DNA from: JAALLB01 sp051009575
Lineage (GTDB): Bacteria > Pseudomonadota > Alphaproteobacteria > Rhizobiales > Rhizobiaceae
NCBI GenBank assembly: GCA_051009575.1
Contig: JBPCWL010000110.1
Location: 1-64,000, forward strand
Reading direction: 5' to 3'
DNA: 64,000 nt
Every line of letters begins with the position of its first letter. Positions within the stretch are counted from its first letter, which is position 1. This document shows, in pieces, positions 22,847 to 30,291 of the stretch. The notes beneath the pieces were generated by a model, which was not told the origin of the DNA, did not search any database, and saw nothing but the letters and a program-made list of their open reading frames with translations. A program made the translations under genes and the position numbers.

Positions 22847-25800
22847 ATGCGCAAATCGAAGTCACTGCTGAAAAATTTGTCACATAATCCTGCCGGAATT
22901 CCCGGTGGACAGCCAGCGCACTATGAAAATAATGACGTTACTTCGCACGCTTATGAAATTCAGCAACGGCTTGGCCACATGGCGAATCCGGCTATTTATC
23001 CGCCGCAGTATGCTGCTCCCGGCTATGCTCCGCCTCTTCCGGTTCATATGCCCGCACAGCAGATGTCGCAATATGCACAGACACCACCCGCCCCGGATTT
23101 GGGAGGTCTCAAGGCCAATCTAGATCAACTCGCCTCCAAACTGAGCACCATGGCTCAAGTGCAAGAATCGCGCAAAAATGACCGGCAAGAATTTGATCAG
23201 ATAAAACAGCAACTGGAAGCAATCGGGTCCGCGGTAAATAAACTCGAATCTGGTTTTTCAAACATTCAGTCCCGTAGTGTTGAGCCCTCCCACGTATTGG
23301 GATTGAAAGATTCAATAGACCAGAGTTATCGAGATATCCTGGCGCGGTTGGACGCAACAGGTAGCCCGGAGATTGATCCGGCCGCCTATGCGCAGGCGGT
23401 AGAAACCAGTCACGAAAGCATCCTCAATCAGGTAAAGGATATGCAATCGGCAATCCTGGCAAATGCTGCGCCAGCCGGTGGGTTTGTTGAGGTTGTTGAA
23501 ACCGGTTACAGGGATATTGCCGGCAAAATTGATCAGCTGACCACAATGCTTTCCAGCTTCGAAAGCCAGCCGGATGGTGGGGGATTTTCGCAACTTCAGG
23601 GCCAGGTTGCAGCATTGGAAAACGCAATCGACCAGCTTGCCACCCGCGATGTTGATGTTCCGCAGCCTGATTTGTCGAAAGTTGAAAGCCGTCTTGAAGA
23701 AGTTAACCGAGCAATAGTAGCTTTGTCTTCGATGGAAAGAGGGACAGATAATCTTGAACGAATCGAGGCAAGATTGGTAGATCTTGCCCGCGAACTGGAA
23801 TCATTGAATGCACAGGAGCCTTCCCAGTCTGCGGCATCTGAATCGAAAAATTTCGACTCTTATTTCGCGCAAACCAATGCCGCACTGCGTGAAATTGATG
23901 CCAAAATCTCAGCAGGAGGGGATCAACCACTTTCTGCACTTGATGAATTATCCAATCAGATCCAACAACTTGGAGACAAAGTGGAAAACGTTGCTGTGGT
24001 ATCCACAGGACACTCCGATGGGGAACCCCGAAACAACTCCGCGCTTCTGGAACGGTTGGATGATCTTGTGCAAAGGGTTGAACAACTCAAAAGCCCGCAG
24101 GATGGTGAAAGTTCGGACAATTCGATTGACCTGTTGAACTCCCTTCAGGAGCAGGTTGAGGGAATTTCAAAACAACTCAATGAATTTTCAACTCCAACTC
24201 TTTCACTGGACCCGATTACGGAAAGTCTTGGCAGTATCGAAAAACAACTTGGTGCGAACCGGGATATTGGTATTGAACTTGCCGCCGGTGCAGCAGAAGA
24301 AGCTATCCGCCGTGTAGTTCATGAATTGCCAACATCCGGTTCTATAATAGACCCCGAGACAATCAATGCGCTTCATCAGGATATCCGGAAGCTGCACGAT
24401 ACGGCTGCGCCCACCTCACAATCAGAAATTCCGCTTGATGAGTTGCGTGACATGTTGAATTCCATCGCGGACCGTATTGGCTCCATGGAATCCCACCTCA
24501 GTGACATCAAGGAAAAGGGATATGCTGCACCTGTCCAGGCTGCAGCCGAACCCGTGAATTTGAGGCATGAACCGGAACCTGTGGTTTTGACGCATGAACC
24601 AGAACCCGCCCCGGCTCCAGCAGTTTCGGACTCACAGGTCGAAGAACCTGCAGTTAATGCTGATCCAGTAACGGAAGTTCCCCTGCTGCAGGAAACTGCA
24701 CCCCAAGAAGAAGCATCACCGCAGGAAAGTGCCAATCTGCCGCAAACGGAAGAACCGGTTGAAACCCAACCTGAATTAGAGGAAGAGCAATCTGAAGCAA
24801 AGATTGAAGGGTTGTCCGCAGGTGAACGCCTGGTCAAAGCGGCCCGCATGGCCCAGATGGAACGTCAACATGCTCAGCAGGAAACCGAGGAGCAGATGGC
24901 CGCGGCCCCGGCAGACCATGAAAACATGGAGTCCCTCGCAGCTCATGCGCATTCTCTTGCGGCGGACCAAGCAGAAGACTTGCTGGAGGTAAACCCTCCA
25001 GACCTGGCTCCCGAGCAAATGCCCGAAGCTCCAGTTGAGGCGCTTGGATTTGCTGATGAAGCCCATATGGGTCAGGAAGACCTGCCGATTGAACCGGGTT
25101 CAGGTGGACCGGATCTTGCCGCTCTGGTCAGACAGGCCAACGAACGCCGGAAAACACTTGCAGGTCGGGAAGACGGCGAAACCGGCACCGATTTTTTGGC
25201 AGCTGCGAGGAAAGCAGCTCAGGCAGCCGCTCTGGAAGCCAGCATGACAGAGGCTGAAGCGGAAGAAGCACCGGCAAAATCAGGGCAATCCAAAAGCTTG
25301 CTTTCGTCATTACCCTCGCTGATTACCAAACGAAAAAAAGCGCTCGTGATTGCAGCGGCAGCCATCTTGCTGGTTGCAGTTGCCGTACCGATAGTCAGCA
25401 AATTCGGAACAACCGGCAATTCCGTTGATTTTGCCCGGACAGGTGATGTTGCGGTGTATGACGATCGTGATTCTGTCGCGCCTGAGAATACCGGGCAGAT
25501 CCCTGAAACCGCGTTGGAAACCTCCGAGTATCTCGATGATGGTTTGGAAGAAAACCCATTTCCGGATGAACTTGAAGTCGCCGAAGTGAATTTGGCACAG
25601 GTGGATATTGCGGAAGAGCAAATGGGATCGCTGGTCAAGTCAGTTCCGGACATGTCGTTTGAACCGGGAACTTACAGTTTCGCATCCGATGCGCTTAAGG
25701 CGGCGGTCGAAGAAAATGACCCAATAGCGATTTTTGAAATTGGCCGCAGATACACCAATGGCATTGGTACAGACAAGGATTTTCAGGAGGCGGCAAAATG

Positions 25801-26521
25801 GTATGAACATGCTGCAAACCTCGGCTTTGTACCAGCGCAGTATCTCATAGGAAACTTTAACGAAAAAGGCGTTGGAGTTCCGGTTGACCGGACCATGGCG
25901 GAAGCGTGGTATGAACAGGCAGCAGAATCCGGTCATATAATCGCCATGCATAACCTCGCGGTCATGAATGCATCACCAGACAAGGACGCCGGCACTCTCG
26001 ATTTGAAAAAATCCTACAAGTGGTTCTCCAAGGCTGCTGACCACGGTGTTCGTGACAGTCAGGTCAATCTCGGAATTTTTCGCGCAAAAGGTACCGGAGT
26101 TTCTGTTGATCTGGTCGAATCCTACAAATGGTTTGCAATTGCCGCAAAGTCCGGTGATGCGGATGCCGCTGAAAAACGGGACTTTGTAGCCGACGCCATG
26201 CGTCCTGACCAGTTGGAAGAAGCCAGAAAACAGGTGGAAAACTGGAAGCCGATCGAACCGGATGTTGCGGCAAACCAGGTTTCCATCCCAGATTCATGGA
26301 AAAGCGCAGATGACAAACTGGCGGCACTCAACGACCAAAATAGCATTGCGCAGGCACAAACCCTGCTCACACGGCTTGGATTTGATGCCGGTCCGGCGGA
26401 TGGTGTAATGGGCCAAAAGACAAGGGATGCGATTGTGGCTTTCCGCTCTAAAAGTGGGCTGGCAGTGACTGACCGTCTTGATTCCGAGTTTATGGATGCC
26501 CTGAGGGCGGTTTCAATTTGA
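22847..26521 (+). CDS. podJ: PodJ-like polar organising protein (coiled coil, one membrane span, Sel1 repeats, peptidoglycan-binding end)
   Basis: A 1224-aa protein. The cytoplasmic N-terminal part (about 1-600) is rich in heptad-like Leu, Gln and Glu segments. A Pro/Glu/Ala-rich low-complexity region follows (about 600-780), then a single membrane span near residues 832-851 after KRKK. The periplasmic part has Sel1-type repeats (about 950-1110, for example AIFEIGRRYTNGIGTDKDF and AAKWYEHAANLGF) and a C-terminal PGRP_1-like peptidoglycan-binding domain (about 1165-1224). This order matches PodJ of Caulobacter and Agrobacterium, which marks a cell pole. ATG 22847 has a weak site; a GGAGG lies too far upstream, so the true start may be a non-ATG codon between 22829 and 22841. 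Confidence 0.82.
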   Translation: MRKSKSLLKNLSHNPAGIPGGQPAHYENNDVTSHAYEIQQRLGHMANPAIYPPQYAAPGYAPPLPVHMPAQQMSQYAQTPPAPDLGGLKANLDQLASKLSTMAQVQESRKNDRQEFDQIKQQLEAIGSAVNKLESGFSNIQSRSVEPSHVLGLKDSIDQSYRDILARLDATGSPEIDPAAYAQAVETSHESILNQVKDMQSAILANAAPAGGFVEVVETGYRDIAGKIDQLTTMLSSFESQPDGGGFSQLQGQVAALENAIDQLATRDVDVPQPDLSKVESRLEEVNRAIVALSSMERGTDNLERIEARLVDLARELESLNAQEPSQSAASESKNFDSYFAQTNAALREIDAKISAGGDQPLSALDELSNQIQQLGDKVENVAVVSTGHSDGEPRNNSALLERLDDLVQRVEQLKSPQDGESSDNSIDLLNSLQEQVEGISKQLNEFSTPTLSLDPITESLGSIEKQLGANRDIGIELAAGAAEEAIRRVVHELPTSGSIIDPETINALHQDIRKLHDTAAPTSQSEIPLDELRDMLNSIADRIGSMESHLSDIKEKGYAAPVQAAAEPVNLRHEPEPVVLTHEPEPAPAPAVSDSQVEEPAVNADPVTEVPLLQETAPQEEASPQESANLPQTEEPVETQPELEEEQSEAKIEGLSAGERLVKAARMAQMERQHAQQETEEQMAAAPADHENMESLAAHAHSLAADQAEDLLEVNPPDLAPEQMPEAPVEALGFADEAHMGQEDLPIEPGSGGPDLAALVRQANERRKTLAGREDGETGTDFLAAARKAAQAAALEASMTEAEAEEAPAKSGQSKSLLSSLPSLITKRKKALVIAAAAILLVAVAVPIVSKFGTTGNSVDFARTGDVAVYDDRDSVAPENTGQIPETALETSEYLDDGLEENPFPDELEVAEVNLAQVDIAEEQMGSLVKSVPDMSFEPGTYSFASDALKAAVEENDPIAIFEIGRRYTNGIGTDKDFQEAAKWYEHAANLGFVPAQYLIGNFNEKGVGVPVDRTMAEAWYEQAAESGHIIAMHNLAVMNASPDKDAGTLDLKKSYKWFSKAADHGVRDSQVNLGIFRAKGTGVSVDLVESYKWFAIAAKSGDADAAEKRDFVADAMRPDQLEEARKQVENWKPIEPDVAANQVSIPDSWKSADDKLAALNDQNSIAQAQTLLTRLGFDAGPADGVMGQKTRDAIVAFRSKSGLAVTDRLDSEFMDALRAVSI

Positions 26522-26558
26522 CCACTCCCCTCATCGACCAATACTGGTAACATGGGCT

Positions 26559-26954
26559 ATGAGCTTCATTCAGGCAATCAAAACAGGTTTTAAAAAATAC
26601 TTCACTGTGAGTGGTCGGGCGAACCGTCGTGAATTTTGGTACTGGATTGCATTTGTTTCGCTTTCCCTTTGTCTTGCACTGATAATCGACGGCGCAATAC
26701 TGGGCCCAGCCTTGAGCGAGATATTGGGCCATGAAGATGTCATGGCATTCGATCAAGATGCATCAAATCCACTGTCATTGTTTTTGCTTGCCATTTATGC
26801 TTTCCCAACCCTTACAGCGGCAGTTAGAAGGATGCATGATTCTGATATTTCTGGGTGGTGGCTGCTGATCGCATTTACTGGGGTTGGATTGTTACCTCTG
26901 GCATACTTTTTCGTGAAGGGTGCAAAAAAGGGAGAGAATCGTTTCAACGATTGA
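26559..26954 (+). CDS. DUF805 small membrane protein
   Basis: A 131-aa inner-membrane protein. The N-terminus carries the DUF805 hallmark (GRANRREFWYWIAF), followed by about four hydrophobic segments and the conserved RRMHDSDISGWW motif. The function of the family is unknown. It starts 38 bp after the podJ-like stop and may share its transcript. Confidence 0.88.
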   Translation: MSFIQAIKTGFKKYFTVSGRANRREFWYWIAFVSLSLCLALIIDGAILGPALSEILGHEDVMAFDQDASNPLSLFLLAIYAFPTLTAAVRRMHDSDISGWWLLIAFTGVGLLPLAYFFVKGAKKGENRFND

Positions 26955-26986
26955 CAAGAATCAAATAGAATTCGCTAGTATATATT
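26951..26986 (+). promoter_or_regulatory. Sigma-70-like promoter before the secreted hydrolase-like gene
   Basis: TTGACA at 26951-26956 overlaps the DUF805 stop, with TAGTAT at 26976-26981 and further TATATT at 26981-26986. The 19-bp spacing is slightly long, but the -35 hexamer is perfect. It lies about 80 bp before the next start codon. Confidence 0.5.
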
Positions 26987-27062
26987 ATGAATACTGACTT
27001 TCGCTTTGGGGCCTGCGAGAAAGCGGTTTGATCTCTGATCAGTTTTAACCCGGAGAAGATTT

Positions 27063-27641
27063 ATGTTTCAAGTAACAGCCAGAGCACTGAAGATTGCGGG
27101 ACTGGCGATATTGATAAGCCTACTCACGACGCTCAATGTTTCTGCCAGAACGTATCTTGTAAACGGCCTGGTGAGTGCGGTTCCATTTATCGGATATGGA
27201 ATGAACAATCTCGGCAAACGCATTCCTGGTTCAAAAGTGTTCAGCTATATTACCTCGATCGAGGGAAATCGGATTATCAAACCCAATATTATCGCAGACA
27301 TTGAGGCCCGTTATAAACGTAATCCAAATGAACCGGTAAATCTGATTGGCATAAGTTACGGTGCAAACCTGGTAACTGAAATTGCGAATGTGCTGGCCTC
27401 CAAAAACATACCTGTCAATTATCTTGCAACAATCGAGGGCACCTCGATGAAATCAATCAAGACAAATGTTCAGGTCGCAGACAATTTCACTTGTACCGGG
27501 TCTGAATGCAGCAAAAAAAGATTAAGATTATCCGGAGGAAACATAGCGACCAGGCTCGCACAATTTTCCTACAATGACGGGCATATTGACCTTGGAAATA
27601 ACCCAAAGGTTCATAGGCGAATAACCAGTCGATTGAGATAG
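27063..27641 (+). CDS. Secreted alpha/beta-hydrolase-like protein
   Basis: A 192-aa precursor with a signal peptide (cleavage near residue 29, after Val-Ser-Ala). The nucleophile elbow G-x-S-x-G is visible as GISYGAN. A late His is in DGHIDLG, and the acid could be the Glu in ATIEGTS or a nearby Asp. It is shorter than most alpha/beta hydrolases, so the lid is probably absent. It may act on the envelope or on external esters. CCGGAGAAG precedes the ATG. I do not recognise a named family. Confidence 0.65.
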   Translation: MFQVTARALKIAGLAILISLLTTLNVSARTYLVNGLVSAVPFIGYGMNNLGKRIPGSKVFSYITSIEGNRIIKPNIIADIEARYKRNPNEPVNLIGISYGANLVTEIANVLASKNIPVNYLATIEGTSMKSIKTNVQVADNFTCTGSECSKKRLRLSGGNIATRLAQFSYNDGHIDLGNNPKVHRRITSRLR

Positions 27642-27812
27642 TCTGTCTCGATGTGAAGTGCGGATATCAAACTGGACCCAAGAAATACGGAACCTGACTG
27701 GCCGGCATCCATTGACAAGTGGGGCCTTGAGGCGCATTAAGCCGCAAAGACCTCGGATTTCCCGTTAGACGTCTTAAACGACCAACACCCGTAACCGCTT
27801 CCGGAGGATGCA

Positions 27813-28748
27813 TTGAGCATCTATCTGCCAATCGCTGAGATGTCAGTGAATATATTCATCCTCTTCGGGATGGGTGGGGCTGTGGGATTTTTGTCCGGCA
27901 TGTTTGGTGTCGGTGGCGGGTTTTTGATGACGCCTCTTTTGATATTCTACAATATCCCTCCAGCGGTAGCGGTTGCCACAGAAGCCAACCAGATTGTCGC
28001 TTCTTCATTTTCCGGCGCTCTTGCCCACCTTCGAAAGGGTACTGTCGATGTCAAACTTGGAATTATGCTCCTTGTTGGTGGCCTGATCGGATCAACCATT
28101 GGTGTTTATGCGTTTTCATTTTTACGCAGTATCGGCCAGCTCGATCTGATTATCTCGATTTTGTATGTCGTTTTCCTTGGTTCAATCGGAACCTTGATGA
28201 CCATCGAGAGTTTGCACGCCATCAAGAAGGCACGTGACGCCGGCGGTGAAGTAAAGGTCAGACGTCCCGGGCACGACAGCTGGATACATGCGCTTCCTCT
28301 GAAAATGCGCTTCAGGAAGTCCAAGCTTTATCTTAGCGCCATACCGGTTGTTGTGCTTGGAATGCTGGTAGGTATTCTGGCCGCTATCATGGGTGTCGGT
28401 GGCGGATTTATAATGGTTCCGGCAATGATTTACCTGTTGCGGGTTCCCACAAATGTAGTGATTGGAACCTCACTCTTCCAGATTATTTTCGTAACCGGGT
28501 ACACAACCATCATCCAGTCGACGACAAACCAGACGGTCGATGTTGTTCTCGCATTTATCCTCATGGTCGGAGGAGTGATTGGCGCACAACTTGGTGCAGC
28601 AGCGGGGCACAAGCTCAAGGGTGAGCAACTCAGGGCATTGTTGGGACTGCTTGTTCTGGCGGTGTGTCTCCGGCTTGGATATGATTTGGTGATAACACCG
28701 GGTGATTTGTTCAGCGTAATTGGAACCGCAGATCAGGGAGCGCACTAA
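27813..28748 (+). CDS. TauE/SafE-family sulfite/anion exporter
   Basis: A 311-aa membrane protein with about eight hydrophobic segments. It carries the internally repeated TauE motif, seen as GGAVGFLSGMFGVGGGFLMTP near the N-terminus (about 25-45) and GILAAIMGVGGGFIMVP in the second half. The start is TTG at 27813, directly after GGAGGATGCA. Its stop overlaps the next start by 1 bp, tying it to the TIGR02186 protein. The family moves sulfite, sulfoacetate and related anions, so an anion exporter is the likely role; the substrate is unknown. Confidence 0.9.
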   Translation: MSIYLPIAEMSVNIFILFGMGGAVGFLSGMFGVGGGFLMTPLLIFYNIPPAVAVATEANQIVASSFSGALAHLRKGTVDVKLGIMLLVGGLIGSTIGVYAFSFLRSIGQLDLIISILYVVFLGSIGTLMTIESLHAIKKARDAGGEVKVRRPGHDSWIHALPLKMRFRKSKLYLSAIPVVVLGMLVGILAAIMGVGGGFIMVPAMIYLLRVPTNVVIGTSLFQIIFVTGYTTIIQSTTNQTVDVVLAFILMVGGVIGAQLGAAAGHKLKGEQLRALLGLLVLAVCLRLGYDLVITPGDLFSVIGTADQGAH

Positions 28749-29527
28749 TGAGAAGTTTTGTCACTCTGATCATAACAATAATCCTCTTCGCGATGGTTCC
28801 TGCAACCTATGCCTCCGAGAAGCTTCAGATGGGAGTTTCGGTGGATCTTGTTCCGGTAAATTCCGGATTTTCCGGCCAGGATATTGTAATATTCGGTTCG
28901 ATTGAAGGTGCCGAGCAGGCTGCGCTCTACCGCGGCGAGTACGACGTCGTAGTTGAAGTAGTTGGTGACTTTGAAGAGGCAGTTGTCCGCAAAAAAGAAT
29001 GGATCGGCGGAATCTGGGTGAACACTTCAGCGCGTGAGTATACCGGCGTTCCAACTTATTATTCCGTATTGTCCCGAAACAAACTTGGAGATGTTGCTGA
29101 TCTGTCGGTGCTGAACAGCATGAGCGTGGGGATAGATAATCTCAAGGCGCGGCCTGTTGATCAAGGAAATATCGAGGAATTTCTTACCCAGGGAGAGTTT
29201 TCACGCGCCCTTAGAAGAATTCGCATAGACGAGGGGTTGTTTTCTGAAAACCCCACTTCGCTTGAACAGTTGAGCCCGTCCCTTTTCCGGGCAACACTTG
29301 CACTTCCTCCAAATGTTCCGATCGGCGTTCACACGGTACGGGCATACCTTTTCAAGGACGGCAAGAAACTTGATAAAATAGAAAACTCGTTTGAAGTCAG
29401 AAAAGTAGGTTTCGAGCGTTGGATCTATGATTTTGCCCATGAACAAAGCCTGCTTTATGGCATCATGGCTGTGTTCCTGGCCATCTTTACAGGTTGGGCA
29501 GCAAACGCCATCTTCCGGAGAAACTGA
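28748..29527 (+). CDS. TIGR02186 family membrane-anchored periplasmic protein
   Basis: A 259-aa protein. A signal peptide (about 1-22) precedes a periplasmic domain, and a C-terminal membrane helix (about 233-255, QSLLYGIMAVFLAIFTGWAA) anchors it. The family is alphaproteobacterial and nearly always lies next to TauE/SafE, as here, with overlapping start and stop. It probably forms a complex with, or gates, the exporter. Motifs: GSIEGAEQAALYRGEYDVVVE and RKKEWIGGIWVNT. Confidence 0.87.
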   Translation: MRSFVTLIITIILFAMVPATYASEKLQMGVSVDLVPVNSGFSGQDIVIFGSIEGAEQAALYRGEYDVVVEVVGDFEEAVVRKKEWIGGIWVNTSAREYTGVPTYYSVLSRNKLGDVADLSVLNSMSVGIDNLKARPVDQGNIEEFLTQGEFSRALRRIRIDEGLFSENPTSLEQLSPSLFRATLALPPNVPIGVHTVRAYLFKDGKKLDKIENSFEVRKVGFERWIYDFAHEQSLLYGIMAVFLAIFTGWAANAIFRRN

Positions 29528-29534
29528 TCAAATT

Positions 29535-29568
29535 CAGGTGAAAACTGCGGGACAGTTTGTTCAACCTG
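29535..29568. terminator. Inverted repeat between convergent genes
   Basis: The inner arms AAACTG (29542-29547) and CAGTTT (29553-29558) and outer CAGGT/ACCTG pairs (29535-29539 and 29564-29568) form an interrupted stem between the TIGR02186 stop and the PdeM stop. There is no long T-run, so it is a weak terminator candidate for either direction. Confidence 0.35.
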
Positions 29569-29577
29569 TGACGTAGC

Positions 29578-30288
29578 TTATCCAACCAGTTGCCGAGCAC
29601 CGAATTCATAAATTCCCGAATTGCTTAGAAGCCAGGCACGAAGGCTTCTTTCGTCCAACAATCCCTGATAGGCGCTGTCGCGAATGTTAAGGCCACCGGT
29701 AAATGAGCCGAAGGCAGGCATAATCATTCTGTTTTTGTCACCTACGAAACATCGTCGACGTAATGATTTGCCCCGCTTTCGGATTTTTGCACAGGGATGC
29801 AAATGTCCTGCTATTTCACCTTTTCTGCTGTCGGCTTTGGGTTCGTGGATGAAATTGAGCGGTCCGATCTGAATTTCAGTGCAAAAGCTTCCACCAATAT
29901 TTTCAGGTGGTGTTGGATCATGATTTCCGCAAACCCAGATCCATTCCCGTTCTTGCATCATCTGTCGAAGCGCAAGACTGAATTCGCTTGGCAATCGCCC
30001 TGCTGCATCGTCATCATGGAAACTGTCTCCCAATGACAATACTGTTTTGGGTTGCCATTCCGAAATACAAAGGGTGAGCATTTTGAGTGTTGCCTGTGTA
30101 TCGTATGGAGGTAAGAACACCCTCTTTCGGGCCGCAAATGATGATCCTTTTTCCAGATGGAGGTCTGAAACCACAAGCAGTTTTTCATCGGGCCAGAACA
30201 GACAACCGCGCAGATCAATCAATAAAGGCACATCGCGGAATTCAATCTCCGCGTAATTGGGTTCGGGCTTTTGGGCCGTCAGGTTCAC
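29578..30288 (-). CDS. pdeM: Ligase-associated DNA damage response endonuclease PdeM
   Basis: A 236-aa calcineurin-like metallophosphoesterase. The metal-binding motifs appear in order: SDLHLEKG, LGDSFHDDD, CGNHDP, EIAGHLHP. It starts at GTG 30288, 3 bp after the helicase stop, so the two are cotranscribed. In many bacteria PdeM (phosphodiesterase/endonuclease) is in a four-gene unit with an ATP-dependent DNA ligase, an Exo nuclease and an Lhr-type helicase. Here only the helicase is present. Confidence 0.88.
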   Translation of the reverse strand: MNLTAQKPEPNYAEIEFRDVPLLIDLRGCLFWPDEKLLVVSDLHLEKGSSFAARKRVFLPPYDTQATLKMLTLCISEWQPKTVLSLGDSFHDDDAAGRLPSEFSLALRQMMQEREWIWVCGNHDPTPPENIGGSFCTEIQIGPLNFIHEPKADSRKGEIAGHLHPCAKIRKRGKSLRRRCFVGDKNRMIMPAFGSFTGGLNIRDSAYQGLLDERSLRAWLLSNSGIYEFGARQLVG

Positions 30289-30291
30289 GGT

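Noticed and set aside
27712..27740. Possible promoter TTGACA-N17-CATTAA before the TauE gene
   Set aside because: The -35 is perfect, but the -10 matches only about half the consensus, so it is not listed as a feature.
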